The notes: generated by a model not told the origin, from the sequence alone. DNA of 64,000 nt from Streptomyces sp. 1222.5 (GCF_900105245.1 NZ_FNSZ01000001.1:7686001-7750000); one strand, 5' to 3'; shown: positions 51,003 to 59,905, counted from the stretch's first letter. Numbers and translations are program-made.

Positions 51003-52097
51003 TCAGTACCGCAGGACGCCCGCGATGCCGTCCGAGTCGCTCAGCGTGCCGTCGGGGACGAACCGCACCTCGGCGCCGGTCTCCAGGCACTGCTCGACGA
51101 TCTCGTCCACGATGTCCTCGCGGGCGTCCGGGTCGCCGGGCTCGGCCGGCACCAGGTGCTCGCCGTAATCACGGACGACGGCGCGGTAGTTCTCCTCCAC
51201 GGCGAGCAGCCGGACCCGGCCTTCCCGGGCGTTCTGCCACAGCTCGTCCAGACCGGCCGCGTAGTTCCGGTGCCCCCGCGCGGAGGTCAGCTCGCGGACC
51301 ACGGACGAGGCGCCCCTGGTCGACTCCGCCTCCAGGACGGGGCCGACGGCCTGCCACACGGCGTCGGGCCCGCCGTGCGCGAGACCTCCGTGGCGGACGT
51401 GCACGCCGCACCTGGCGACGCTGCCGACCTCCTCCATCAGGGAGAGCGCCGCCTGTTCGCCGGTGATGTACAGCGGACGGGGCTGCTCGCGCAGGATCGC
51501 GGTCATCGCGGTGTCCGCCTCCCGCAGGAACTGCCGGGTGCCCTCGTCGCTGAAGGTGCTCGGTGAATCGCCGATGCGCATCTGGCGTTCGGCGTCGAAG
51601 TTCGGCCGGGCGCGGTCGAGCGGGAAGTCACCGTGGTTCGCCTCGACGACGCGGTCCGGTCCGCCGCTCCACAGCGTGACGCGGTCGGCGGAGACCGACA
51701 GCACCCAGAAGGGCCGTTCCGCGGCCTGCGCGGCGACCAGGTTGCGGGTGAGGAAGGTGTCCGACAGCACCACGCGTTCGGGGACGGGGCGGGCCAGCGA
51801 CCACACCTGATGCTCGCCCGGCGCGGCGAAGATGACGAGGCCGTCCTCGGCGTGCGTCAGGTCCACCTCCGACAGCGCCCGGTCGAGTTGCGCCTCGACG
51901 TCGGCGCGCCGGTCGCGGCTGACCGCGGGATCGGACTCCAGACGCTTGCGGGCCTCGGCCACGACGTTGCGCAGCCGGACCGGATCCTGGCCGCTCCCGC
52001 GTTCACGGCGGTGCGTGGGGGTCAGCACGGACACCGCCGGGTAGGGACGCGGGCGCCGCAGTCGGGCAAGGGTTGCGGGACTCAGTGCGTGCTCCAT
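51003..52097 (-). CDS. BaeRF3-type (archaeal release factor 1-like) protein
   Basis: A 364-residue protein of the bacterial/archaeal eRF1-like family. Landmarks: PAVSVLTPTHRRERGSGQDP, VRLRNVVAEARKRLESD, GLVIFAAPGEHQVWSL, PLYITGEQAALSLMEEVG, and the C-terminal RVRLLAVEENYRAVVRDYG and VDEIVEQCLETGAEVRFVPD, which is the third, L7Ae-like domain. The GGQ peptide-release motif of true eRF1 is absent. Its role is unknown; relatives are proposed to act on stalled or hibernating ribosomes. The start at 52097 gives the family N-terminus MEHALSP. Confidence 0.82.
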   Translation of the reverse strand: MEHALSPATLARLRRPRPYPAVSVLTPTHRRERGSGQDPVRLRNVVAEARKRLESDPAVSRDRRADVEAQLDRALSEVDLTHAEDGLVIFAAPGEHQVWSLARPVPERVVLSDTFLTRNLVAAQAAERPFWVLSVSADRVTLWSGGPDRVVEANHGDFPLDRARPNFDAERQMRIGDSPSTFSDEGTRQFLREADTAMTAILREQPRPLYITGEQAALSLMEEVGSVARCGVHVRHGGLAHGGPDAVWQAVGPVLEAESTRGASSVVRELTSARGHRNYAAGLDELWQNAREGRVRLLAVEENYRAVVRDYGEHLVPAEPGDPDAREDIVDEIVEQCLETGAEVRFVPDGTLSDSDGIAGVLRY

Positions 52098-52253
52098 GAC
52101 ACGACGATAGGGCCGATTCGCTGTTACGGCATTCGGGCTAATCCGAGGTGGAGGCGCTCTGCCCCTCCATGCCGCACGCCGGTGACGCGGTGCCCCGCGC
52201 ACCGCTACCGTACCCGTCAGTAACCGGACCGTACCGCGCCCCAGGAGGCCCCC

Positions 52254-53033
52254 ATGCCGCAGCTCGAACTCGACGGAGCGGCCCTGACGTACGACGACGA
52301 GGGGCCCCGTGACGCGGCGGACGCGCCCCTGGTGTTCGTCCACGGCTGGACCGCGAACCGGCACCGCTGGGACCACCAGACGGCACACTTCTCCGGCAGA
52401 CGCCGGGTGATCCGCCTGGACCTGCGCGGACACGGGGACAGCACGGGCGCCGGGGTGCGCACGGTCGCCGAGCTCGCCGAGGACGTCCTGGCCCTGCTCG
52501 ACCATCTGGAGGTCGAGCGGTTCGTGCTGGTCGGCCACTCGATGGGCGGGATGATCGCGCAGACCATCGCCCTCGCCCATCCCGGGCGGGTGGAGCGGAT
52601 GGTGCTGGTCAACTCCATCGGCCGGATGACGTACAGCCGCGGCCGGGGCCTGCTGATGGCGGCGTCCACCCTCGTGCCCTTCAAGCTGTTCGTCGCGGCC
52701 AACATCCAGCGGGCCTTCGCGCCCGGGTACCCGCGCGAGGAGATCCGCGAGCACGTCCGTGCCTCCGCCGGCACTCCGCGCGAGGTCGTCATGACGCTGT
52801 ACGGCGCCATGCGGGCCTTCGACGTGCTCGACCGGGCCGGGGAGATCCGCGTGCCCACCCTGATGGTGCACGGCTACCACGACGTCCAGCTGCCGGTGCG
52901 GCAGATGCTCCGGATGGCCAAGGCCTACCCGGACGCGGAGGTGCGCATCCTGGACGCGGGCCACGAGCTGCCCCTGGAGAAGCCGGCGGAACTGACCGCG
53001 GCGCTGGAGCGGTTCGTGACCGTGAAGGCGTGA
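52254..53033 (+). CDS. alpha/beta hydrolase
   Basis: A 259-residue hydrolase with VFVHGWTANRHRWDHQ (oxyanion), LDLRGHGDSTG, nucleophile VGHSMGGMIAQTIAL, acid HGYHDVQLP and His DAGHELPLEKP. It is cytoplasmic and of the general lipase/esterase/peroxidase-like class; no close functional assignment can be made. It is preceded by a 156-base divergent region with the BaeRF3 gene and followed by a hairpin. Confidence 0.88.
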   Translation: MPQLELDGAALTYDDEGPRDAADAPLVFVHGWTANRHRWDHQTAHFSGRRRVIRLDLRGHGDSTGAGVRTVAELAEDVLALLDHLEVERFVLVGHSMGGMIAQTIALAHPGRVERMVLVNSIGRMTYSRGRGLLMAASTLVPFKLFVAANIQRAFAPGYPREEIREHVRASAGTPREVVMTLYGAMRAFDVLDRAGEIRVPTLMVHGYHDVQLPVRQMLRMAKAYPDAEVRILDAGHELPLEKPAELTAALERFVTVKA

Positions 53034-53065
53034 ACCACAGGGTGTTTGGAGAAGTCTTTGCCCGT

Positions 53066-53089
53066 GGCCGGTTCCGTTCGGAGCCGGCC
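53066..53089 (+). terminator. stem-loop after the hydrolase gene
   Basis: Eleven-base arms (53066-53076 and 53079-53089), paired with one G-T wobble, lie 33 bases after the hydrolase stop. A further perfect stem of arms GGCCGTCC/GGACGGCC is at 53154-53172, in the leader of the next gene. Confidence 0.55.
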
Positions 53090-53309
53090 CGACGGCGCGG
53101 GCCCCGCCGGATTTCGCGATGGCAAAACGCGGCCGGAACCACGGGGGTGAAGGGGCCGTCCGGCGGACGGCCGCGTTGACCGCGCGCGAGCACCGACGGA
53201 GGCTCGTCATATAGGTGCTCGATACATCTGGTTATGTCACGGGCTCCCACCCGCCTGAAGGTGCGGGCGGGTGGCGGTCCCGGGGCGGGCCGGAGGCAGG
53301 AGGTAGCGC

Positions 53310-55151
53310 ATGTGCGGCATCACCGGATGGGTCTCCTACGACCGCGACCTGACCGCCGAGGCACCCACCTTGCATGCGATGACCGAGACGATGGCCTGCC
53401 GGGGCCCGGACGACCGCGGCATCTGGGCCGAGGGGCCCGCCGCGCTCGGTCACCGCCGGCTCGCCGTCATCGATCTCCCCGGCGGCCGTCAGCCGATGTC
53501 CGTGCAGACCCCCGGGGGGACCGTCGCCCTGGTCTACTCCGGGGAGGCGTACAACTTCACCGAGCTGCGCCGGGAGCTCGAGGGCCGCGGCCATCGGTTC
53601 ACCACCGACTCCGACACCGAGGTCGTCCTGCACGGCTACCTCGAGTGGGGTGACGCGGTCGCCGAACGCCTCAACGGCATGTACGCGTTCGCCGTCTGGG
53701 ACGGCCGCCACGACAAGCTCGTCATGATCCGCGACCGCATGGGCATCAAGCCCTTCTACTACCACCCGACCCCCGACGGCGTCCTCTTCGGCTCCGAGCC
53801 CAAGGCGGTCCTCGCCAACCCGCTGGCCCGCCCCCGCGTCTCACTGGACGGCCTGCGCGAACTGTTCGTCCTGGTCAAGACGCCCGGCCACGCGATCTGG
53901 GACGGCATGCGCGAGGTGGAACCCGGCACCGTCGTCACCGTGGACCGCTCCGGCCTCACCACCCGCGCCTACTGGCGGCTGGAGACCCGCCCGCACACCG
54001 ACGACCGCGACACCACGATCGCGACCGTGCGCACCCTCCTGGACGACATCGTGCGCCGGCAGCTCGTCGCCGACGTACCGCGCTGCACCCTGCTCTCCGG
54101 CGGCCTCGACTCCTCCGTGATGACCGCGCTCGCCGCCCGCCGGCTCGCCGAGCACGGCGAGAAGGTGCGCAGCTTCGCCGTCGACTTCGTCGGCCAGGCG
54201 GACCACTTCGTCGCCGACGAACTGCGTGGCACCCCCGACACCCCCTTCGTGCACGACGTGGTCGGGTACGCCGGCACCGACCACCGGGACATCGTGCTCG
54301 ACGCGGACTCCCTCGCCGACCCCGCCCTGCGCGACCAGGTGATCCGCGCCCGCGACCTGCCCGCCGGCTTCGGTGACATGGACACCTCGCTGCTGCTGCT
54401 CTTCCGCGCCGTCCGTGAGAAGTCCACCGTCGCCCTGTCCGGCGAGTCCGCCGACGAGGTCTTCGGCGGCTACCTCCAGTTCTTCGACGAGGAGGCGCGC
54501 GCCGCCGACACCTTCCCCTGGCTGGTGCACATGGGCCGCCACTTCGGCAACGACTCCGACGTGCTCCGTCCCGACCTCGCCAAGTCGCTGGACCTGGCGG
54601 GGTACGCCGCCGACGGCTACCGGGCCGCCGCCGCCCGGGTCGACCGGCTGGAGGGCGAGAGCGACTTCGAGTACCGCATGCGGCGCATGAGCCATCTGCA
54701 CCTGACCCGCTTCGTCCGTGCCCTGCTGGACCGCAAGGACCGGATGAGCATGGCCGTCGGCCTGGAGGTCCGGGTGCCGTTCTGCGACCACCGGCTGGTC
54801 GAGTACGTCTACAACGCCCCCTGGGCGCTGAAGTCCTTCGACGGCCGGGAGAAGAGCCTGCTGCGGGAGGCCGCGGCGGACGTGCTGCCGCGCTCGGTGT
54901 ACGACCGGGTCAAGAGCCCCTACCCGTCCACCCAGGACCCGCGGTACGCCCGCGCGCTCCAGGAGCAGGCCAAGGACCTGCTCTCCCGGCCCTCCCACCG
55001 CGTCTTCGACCTGGTCGACCGGGACCGCGTCCGCCGGGCGGCCGAGCGGCAGGAACCGGTGGGCAGCCAGTGGGCCCGGCGCGGCCTGGAGCGCACCCTG
55101 GACCTCGCCCGCTGGCTCGACCTGTACACGCCCGAGCTGGAGCTCAGCTGA
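53310..55151 (+). CDS. asnB: glutamine-hydrolysing asparagine synthetase
   Basis: A 613-residue AsnB. Class II glutaminase: the catalytic Cys2 (MCGITGW), R49 (GHRRLAVID), the YSGEAYNF oxyanion region and SDTEV. Synthetase domain: the ATP-PPi loop LLSGGLDSSV (261-270), followed by LSGESADEVFGGYLQFFDEE and EVRVPFCDHRLVEYVY. It converts aspartate to asparagine using glutamine and ATP. AGGAGG lies seven bases before ATG. The stop overlaps the convergent small secreted-protein gene by eight bases. Streptomyces of this neighbourhood type often have asnB close to the SCO4114-type regulator. Confidence 0.95.
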   Translation: MCGITGWVSYDRDLTAEAPTLHAMTETMACRGPDDRGIWAEGPAALGHRRLAVIDLPGGRQPMSVQTPGGTVALVYSGEAYNFTELRRELEGRGHRFTTDSDTEVVLHGYLEWGDAVAERLNGMYAFAVWDGRHDKLVMIRDRMGIKPFYYHPTPDGVLFGSEPKAVLANPLARPRVSLDGLRELFVLVKTPGHAIWDGMREVEPGTVVTVDRSGLTTRAYWRLETRPHTDDRDTTIATVRTLLDDIVRRQLVADVPRCTLLSGGLDSSVMTALAARRLAEHGEKVRSFAVDFVGQADHFVADELRGTPDTPFVHDVVGYAGTDHRDIVLDADSLADPALRDQVIRARDLPAGFGDMDTSLLLLFRAVREKSTVALSGESADEVFGGYLQFFDEEARAADTFPWLVHMGRHFGNDSDVLRPDLAKSLDLAGYAADGYRAAAARVDRLEGESDFEYRMRRMSHLHLTRFVRALLDRKDRMSMAVGLEVRVPFCDHRLVEYVYNAPWALKSFDGREKSLLREAAADVLPRSVYDRVKSPYPSTQDPRYARALQEQAKDLLSRPSHRVFDLVDRDRVRRAAERQEPVGSQWARRGLERTLDLARWLDLYTPELELS

Positions 55152-55668
55152 GGCCGATGGCCCGGTCGGCGGCCGCCGCCGACGCCTTCCACCACGTCGT
55201 CACCGGTTCCCACACCAGGACCTTCCTGCCCGTGCCGAGCCGCGCGGCGGTGAAGGAGCGGCCCCAGTGCGCGGCCGACGCGGCGACGGTCAGCGAGTCC
55301 GTCCGGCGGGCCTCGGGGTCCGCCGGGTCGCCGATGGTGCGGACGTCCGCGTAGGCGGTGCCGCCCGCCGCGAGCCGGTAGGCGGCGGCGCCGCCCGCCG
55401 GCACGGGCAGCGCGGCCCCGTCCAGGTCCCCGAAGGTCACCGTGGGTACCCGGTCCACGGCACAGGCGCGGGCACCGCGGTTGGTGACGCTCATCCGCAC
55501 CACGGTCCGGTCGGCGGCGACGGCCTTGGCCCGGACCGTCAGCGCCTTCTCGGCGCAGGGCGAGGCCGGGGCCCGCCCGGTGGCGGCCTGACTCTGCGGC
55601 GCGGTCAGCAGCAGGGCGGCGGTGGCGGCCGAGGCGGCGGACACGGCGATGGTGGCGCGCAGGTGCAT
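55144..55668 (-). CDS. small secreted DUF4232-like protein
   Basis: A 174-residue exported protein. The signal peptide (ATIAVSAASAATAALLLTAP with cleavage near SQAAT) is followed by a beta-rich DUF4232-like domain: LTVRAKAVAADRTVVRMSVT, NRGARACAVDRVPTVTFGD, AGGTAYADVRT. Two cysteines (CAEK and CAVD) probably form a disulfide, as in this family. Role unknown. It converges with asnB, overlapping by eight bases. Confidence 0.8.
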   Translation of the reverse strand: MHLRATIAVSAASAATAALLLTAPQSQAATGRAPASPCAEKALTVRAKAVAADRTVVRMSVTNRGARACAVDRVPTVTFGDLDGAALPVPAGGAAAYRLAAGGTAYADVRTIGDPADPEARRTDSLTVAASAAHWGRSFTAARLGTGRKVLVWEPVTTWWKASAAAADRAIGLS

Positions 55669-55818
55669 GGTGTTTCCCCCTGTCGGGTCACGTACGGGAA
55701 CGGGCGGCCGAGGCTCGCCTGCCCGGTGAGACCGCCGGGGAATCCGGACGGTTGTCACGGATTCGCGTCCGATACCCGCTCGGGTGGTTCCTGTCACTCG
55801 TCGGGGTGTTCGCCCCTC

Positions 55819-57423
55819 TCAGTCGGAGGTGCCCACGCCGGCGCTCCAGTCCTTCCCGTTCGCCGGGCAGGAGCTGCCGTTCGGCGGCAGGGATCCGTAG
55901 AGCAGGAAGTCGTTGATCCTGCGGTGCACACAGGTGGAGGACGAGTACCCGGTGTGGCCCTCGCCCTTGTTGTCGAGGACCACGGCCGACGGACCGAGCC
56001 GCTTCGCCGTCTCGACGGTCCACCGGTACGGCGTCGCCGGGTCGCCGCGTGTGCCCACCAGCAGCATCTTGGCCGCGTCGACGTCCTTGACCCGGTCGCG
56101 GATGAAGTCCGTGCCCCGGGGGCGGCCGAAGCACATCAGCAACTGGGTGAGCCGGTAGCGGCCGAAGACCGGTGACGCCCGGTCGTAGGCGGCCCGCAGT
56201 TCCCGCAGGTCCGCGGTGATCCGCTGCTCGTCGGGCCGGTCGGGGTCGTCCGCGCAGTTGATCGCCATCAGGGCGGCCGACAGGTTGTCCGCCGGCACCT
56301 CGTCGGCGTCCACGAGCCCGCCGTCACCGCGGTGCCGTGCCCCGTGCACGCCGATGCCGCCGCCGGCGAAGTTCAGTACGCCCCGGGTGTCGCCGTCCTC
56401 CACCAGCGAGGCCAGCGCCCGCTCCAGGGAGGGCCACAGGTCCCGGCTGTAGAGGGCCTGCGCGAGGGCGCCCACCAGGTCCTGGCCGGAGAACGAGCCG
56501 CCGAGATCCGTCGGCACCGGGTTCTCGTCGAGCGAGCGCACGATCCGGACCACCTCGTCGCCCGCCGCACGCCGGTCGGTCCCGAACGGACACGCGATGT
56601 CCGTCGTACACCAGTCCAGGAAGTCGTCCAGCGCGGTCTGCTGCCCCTGGGCACCCGCCACTCCCTGCTCGGACAGCGACTCGGTCAGGGTGTCCACCCC
56701 GTCCAGGACCAGCCGGCCGACGTGGTGCGGGAACTGCGCCGCGTACACCGCGCCGAGCCGCGTTCCGTAGGAGAAACCGAGGTAGTTGAGCTTCTTGTCA
56801 CCGAGTGCCTGGCGGATGACGTCCATGTCGTGGGCGGCGTTCACGGTGCCTATGTGCGGCAGCACCGGGCCCGAGTGCCGGGCGCACGCGTCGGCGGCCC
56901 GCCGCAACTGCTTGAACAGCGCCTGCGGATGATCGATGTCCGGCTGCCGGCCGGTCGGCGCCGCGGTGTCGTCGGTGCCGTCGCCGCAGCTGACGGGGGA
57001 GGAGCGGCCGACCCCGCGGGGGTCGAAGGTGACGACGTCGTAGCCGTTGGTCAGGTCCATGAACTGCCGGCCGTCGTCGGCGAGTTCGTTGACGCCCGCA
57101 CCGCCCGGGCCGCCGAAGTTCAGCAGCACCGAGCCGCGCGACGTGCCGGTGGCGCGGTAGCGGGCCAGCGCCACGTCCAGGGTGCCCGCGCGCGGGTGGG
57201 CGTAGTCGACCGGCACCGTGACCTTGCCGCACTGGAGTTCCTTCGGCACGTCGGGCGTCTCGCAGGCGGCCCACTTCACGTGCTGCCGGTAGAAGCGCGA
57301 CAGGTCCGGCTGCGGCTGTTCGGCGGCGGCCGCGGGCAGCCCGGCCCCGACGAGCGCCAGGGCGAGGGCCCCGGCGCCCGCGCAGCGCCGCACAGCGGGC
57401 CGAGGGGACAGCTTGACCAGCAT
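55819..57423 (-). CDS. secreted tripeptidyl aminopeptidase-like hydrolase
   Basis: A 534-residue exported alpha/beta hydrolase of the Streptomyces SlpD/TAP family. The signal (RRCAGAGALALALVGAGL, ending AAAAE) precedes VKWAACETPDVPKELQCGKV. The catalytic region: VLLNFGGPGGAGVNELA (oxyanion), FDPRGVGRSSPVSC, nucleophile YLGFSYGTRLGAVYA, acid GTRGDPATPY and His NKGEGHTGYSSSTC. A C-terminal TAP-like cap is complete. These enzymes remove N-terminal tripeptides from exported or developmental proteins. GGGAGG precedes ATG by six bases. Divergent from the chaplin gene. Confidence 0.87.
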   Translation of the reverse strand: MLVKLSPRPAVRRCAGAGALALALVGAGLPAAAAEQPQPDLSRFYRQHVKWAACETPDVPKELQCGKVTVPVDYAHPRAGTLDVALARYRATGTSRGSVLLNFGGPGGAGVNELADDGRQFMDLTNGYDVVTFDPRGVGRSSPVSCGDGTDDTAAPTGRQPDIDHPQALFKQLRRAADACARHSGPVLPHIGTVNAAHDMDVIRQALGDKKLNYLGFSYGTRLGAVYAAQFPHHVGRLVLDGVDTLTESLSEQGVAGAQGQQTALDDFLDWCTTDIACPFGTDRRAAGDEVVRIVRSLDENPVPTDLGGSFSGQDLVGALAQALYSRDLWPSLERALASLVEDGDTRGVLNFAGGGIGVHGARHRGDGGLVDADEVPADNLSAALMAINCADDPDRPDEQRITADLRELRAAYDRASPVFGRYRLTQLLMCFGRPRGTDFIRDRVKDVDAAKMLLVGTRGDPATPYRWTVETAKRLGPSAVVLDNKGEGHTGYSSSTCVHRRINDFLLYGSLPPNGSSCPANGKDWSAGVGTSD

Positions 57424-57594
57424 CGATCGCCTCCCGGGGCGCCCCCGCGGACCGGGACCGCGCCCTCGGATCACCATAAGCGGGCCCCGCGGGACCCGCC
57501 TCCCGACGAGCGGAGTGGCACCCGGTGCCGTACCCTTCGCACCCTCCGTCCCGGCCTTCCGGTTGGTGATCATTGGTCGGCTTTCCCTCCAGTT

Positions 57595-57635
57595 CGATAA
57601 GCCCGCCACTCGATGGGGTGAAAGGCCGATAAGCC
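57595..57635 (+). repeat. direct repeat CGATAAGCC upstream of the chaplin gene
   Basis: CGATAAGCC occurs at 57595-57603 and 57627-57635, 32 bases apart (three helical turns), 77-117 bases before the chaplin ATG, in the 288-base divergent region. The phasing suggests two contacts by one regulator. No other feature of 57424-57711 could be named. Confidence 0.5.
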
Positions 57636-57711
57636 ATAACTCGGATGGTGCGTCTGCGTTTGAAGAGGTGCGGGTGAGTGCCCGCGACGATGTCTGGAAG
57701 GCAGGGAACCT

Positions 57712-58374
57712 ATGAGACGGGCTACCCGAAACGGTGTGATCGCCGTCGCCGCCGCGTCCGGCGCGATGGCCATGGCGCTCCCGGTGTCCGCCGCCTTCGC
57801 GGCGGACGGCGCCTCGGCCGACGGCGCCGCGGTCGGCTCGCCCGGGCTGATCTCCGGCAACGGCATCCAGCTCCCGGTGGACGTACCGGTGAACGTCTGC
57901 GGCAACACCGTGGACGTGGTGGGGCTGCTCAACCCGGCGGCGGGCAACACCTGCGCGAACGCCGGTGGCGCCGGAAAGAGCGGATCGTCCTCGTCCGGCG
58001 GGGCGTCCGCCCACGGCGCGGCGCAGGACTCGCCGGGAGTGGCGTCCGGCAACGCCGTCCAGCTCCCCGTCCACCTGCCGGTGAACATCAGCGGGAACAG
58101 TGTCGACGTCGTCGGAGTGGGCAACCCCGCGACCGGCAACCAGTCGGTCAACGGCCCCGTCGAGCAGCCGCGCACCCCGCGCCACCCGCACACCCCGGCG
58201 CCGAGGCCGCCGGCCCCCGTGAAGGCGCACCCGCATCGTGCCCCGCGGCCGGCCGGGGCCTCGCTGGCCCACACCGGTGCGGATCTGACGGCGCCCGCGG
58301 TCGCCGGCAGCGCCGCGCTGCTCGTCACGGGCGCGGTCCTCTACCGCCGCTTCCGCCCGGACCGCACCCGCTGA
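57712..58374 (+). CDS. long chaplin, sortase-anchored
   Basis: A 220-residue chaplin of the ChpA/B/C type. A signal peptide (GVIAVAAASGAMAMALPVSA) is followed by chaplin domain 1 (about 37-83: SPGLISGNGIQLPVDVPVNV then CGNTVDVVGLLNPAAGNTCA) with its two Cys, a Gly/Ser linker, and domain 2 (about 102-146: SPGVASGNAVQLPVHLPVNI then SGNSVDVVGVGNPATGNQSV), which lacks both. A Pro/His-rich spacer leads to LAHTG, a hydrophobic segment and basic tail (YRRFRPDRT), the class E sortase signal. It coats aerial hyphae and helps assemble short chaplins. ATG has AAGGCAGGGAA upstream. Confidence 0.92.
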   Translation: MRRATRNGVIAVAAASGAMAMALPVSAAFAADGASADGAAVGSPGLISGNGIQLPVDVPVNVCGNTVDVVGLLNPAAGNTCANAGGAGKSGSSSSGGASAHGAAQDSPGVASGNAVQLPVHLPVNISGNSVDVVGVGNPATGNQSVNGPVEQPRTPRHPHTPAPRPPAPVKAHPHRAPRPAGASLAHTGADLTAPAVAGSAALLVTGAVLYRRFRPDRTR

Positions 58375-58390
58375 TCGGTCAGGCTCCGAG

Positions 58391-58419
58391 GCCCCACCCC
58401 GGCCGCGGCCCGGTGGGGC
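58391..58419 (+). terminator. chaplin gene terminator
   Basis: Arms GCCCCACC (58391-58398) and GGTGGGGC (58412-58419), 16 bases after the chaplin stop. Confidence 0.7.
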
Positions 58420-58480
58420 TTCGTCGCGCACCGGGCACGACGGCCGAACTCCTCATGGCGCCGCGGTCGTTGATCGGAAA

Positions 58481-58528
58481 GGATGCCGTGCGGAGCGGCC
58501 CCGGCCGGGGCCGCTCCGCACGGCATCC
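58481..58528. repeat. 48-base perfect palindrome
   Basis: Bases 58481-58504 are the exact reverse complement of 58505-58528, with no mismatch and no unpaired centre. It lies after the chaplin terminator and 27 bases before the acetyltransferase ATG. As RNA it would form one very stable hairpin in the leader. It could be a second terminator, an attenuator or a mobile repeat. Confidence 0.85.
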
Positions 58529-58555
58529 CGACCCCGAAGGAAACGGAGCGCACCG

Positions 58556-59410
58556 ATGACCTCTGCGGCCCCCCACGACCTCGTCGTCACACAGGCCACC
58601 CTCGCCGACTGGCCGGTGATCAGCGGGTGGGCGGCGGCGGAGGGCTGGAATCCGGGACTGTCCGACGGGCCCGCATTCTTCGCCCAGGATCCCGACGGAT
58701 TCTTCCTCGGCCGGATCGACGGCGAGCCGGTGTCCGCCGTCTCCGTCGTCAACCACGGCCCCGACTACGCCTTCCTCGGCTGCTACCTCGTCCGGCCCGA
58801 CCTGCGCGGCCACGGCCACGGCCTCACCACCTGGAAGACCGCCCTGGCCCACGCCGGCAACCGCACGGTGGGTCTGGACGGCGTCGTCGCCCAGCAGGAC
58901 AACTACCGCCAGTCCGGCTTCGAACTCGCCCACCGCACCGTCCGGTTCACCGGGATCACCCACGAGCCGCGGTCGGCACCGGGAGTACGGCCCGCGGGTC
59001 CCGCCGACCTCGCCGACATCGTGGTCTACGACGGTGCCTGCTGCCCGGCCGACCGTCCGCGTTTCCTCGCCAAGTGGCTCACCGGCCCCGGCCACCGCGC
59101 CTTCGTCCGCCACGTCGGCGGCCGGCTCGCCGGGTACGGCGTGATCCGCCCCGGCGTCGACACCCTGCGCATCGGGCCCCTCTTCGCGGACACCGCCGAG
59201 GACGCCCGTGCCCTGTTCTCCGCCCTCGTCGCCGACGCCGCCGGACGCGAGGTCGCCGTCGACGTGCCCGAGCCGAACGCGGCCGGTGTCGCCCTCGCCG
59301 AAGAGGCCGGACTGCGGCCCTCCTTCGAGACCGCCCGCATGTACACCGGCCCGGTGCGGGCGCACGCGCGGGAGCGGGTGTTCGGTGTCTCCACGCTCGA
59401 ACTGGGCTGA
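58556..59410 (+). CDS. two-domain GNAT N-acetyltransferase
   Basis: A 284-residue protein with an N-terminal GNAT domain (LVVTQATLADWPVISGWAAA, FLGCYLVRPDLRGHGHGLTT, the acetyl-CoA loop) and a C-terminal GNAT-like half of the Acetyltransf_18 type (LAGYGVIRPGVDTLRIGPLF, EVAVDVPEPNAAGVALAEEA). Substrate unknown; related proteins are single-copy housekeeping or resistance-type acetyltransferases. GGAG eight bases before the ATG. The leader contains the 48-base palindrome. Confidence 0.87.
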   Translation: MTSAAPHDLVVTQATLADWPVISGWAAAEGWNPGLSDGPAFFAQDPDGFFLGRIDGEPVSAVSVVNHGPDYAFLGCYLVRPDLRGHGHGLTTWKTALAHAGNRTVGLDGVVAQQDNYRQSGFELAHRTVRFTGITHEPRSAPGVRPAGPADLADIVVYDGACCPADRPRFLAKWLTGPGHRAFVRHVGGRLAGYGVIRPGVDTLRIGPLFADTAEDARALFSALVADAAGREVAVDVPEPNAAGVALAEEAGLRPSFETARMYTGPVRAHARERVFGVSTLELG

Positions 59411-59422
59411 CCGCGGCCGGTG

Positions 59423-59905
59423 TCACCCGCGCGGTGCCCAGCACCGGCGGTGCAGTTCCCGCACCTCGGCCACCGGCTCCGGAACCGGGCCCTCGACGGC
59501 CACACCGGGCGCGACCTCCCGCACGGGCAGGGGTCGCACCGGCGGCGCGGGCACGCCCAGCTCGGCCAGCCAGCCCGTGAGCTGCTCCGCGGAGGCGACG
59601 TAGACGATCCGGCCGAGCCCCACCCAGGCGTGCGCCGCCGCGCACATCGGGCAGTGCTCGCCGGAGGTGTACACGGTCGCCGCCGCACGCTCGCCGGGTG
59701 CGAGACGCTCGGCGGCCCAGCGGGCCAGTTCGAACTCGGGGTGCCGGGTGCGGTCGCCGCCGGCCACCCGGTTGCGGTCCTCCGCCGGCACCGTCCACTC
59801 GCCGGCCACGAGCACCGAGCCGAAGGGCTCGTCCCCCGCCTCCAGCGCCTCGGCCGCCGGCTCCACGCAGCGGCGCAGATGTCCGAGCTCACTGTCCCGC
59901 ACCAT
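59423..59905 (-). CDS. nucleoside/guanine deaminase-like zinc enzyme
   Basis: A 160-residue CDA-fold deaminase. DEPFGSVLVAG opens the fold. The first zinc ligand and proton-shuttle glutamate are in RHPEFELARW (His and Glu kept, although Ala is the common middle residue). The cysteine pair is in TSGEHCPMCAAAH, where His stands in place of the usual Pro of EPCPMC. Zinc binding is thus complete but the pocket is unusual. Guanine or cytosine-type bases are likely substrates. AGGAGG precedes the ATG. The first 17 bases overlap the end of the MFS gene upstream, so the two are co-transcribed. Confidence 0.84.
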   Translation of the reverse strand: MVRDSELGHLRRCVEPAAEALEAGDEPFGSVLVAGEWTVPAEDRNRVAGGDRTRHPEFELARWAAERLAPGERAAATVYTSGEHCPMCAAAHAWVGLGRIVYVASAEQLTGWLAELGVPAPPVRPLPVREVAPGVAVEGPVPEPVAEVRELHRRCWAPRG

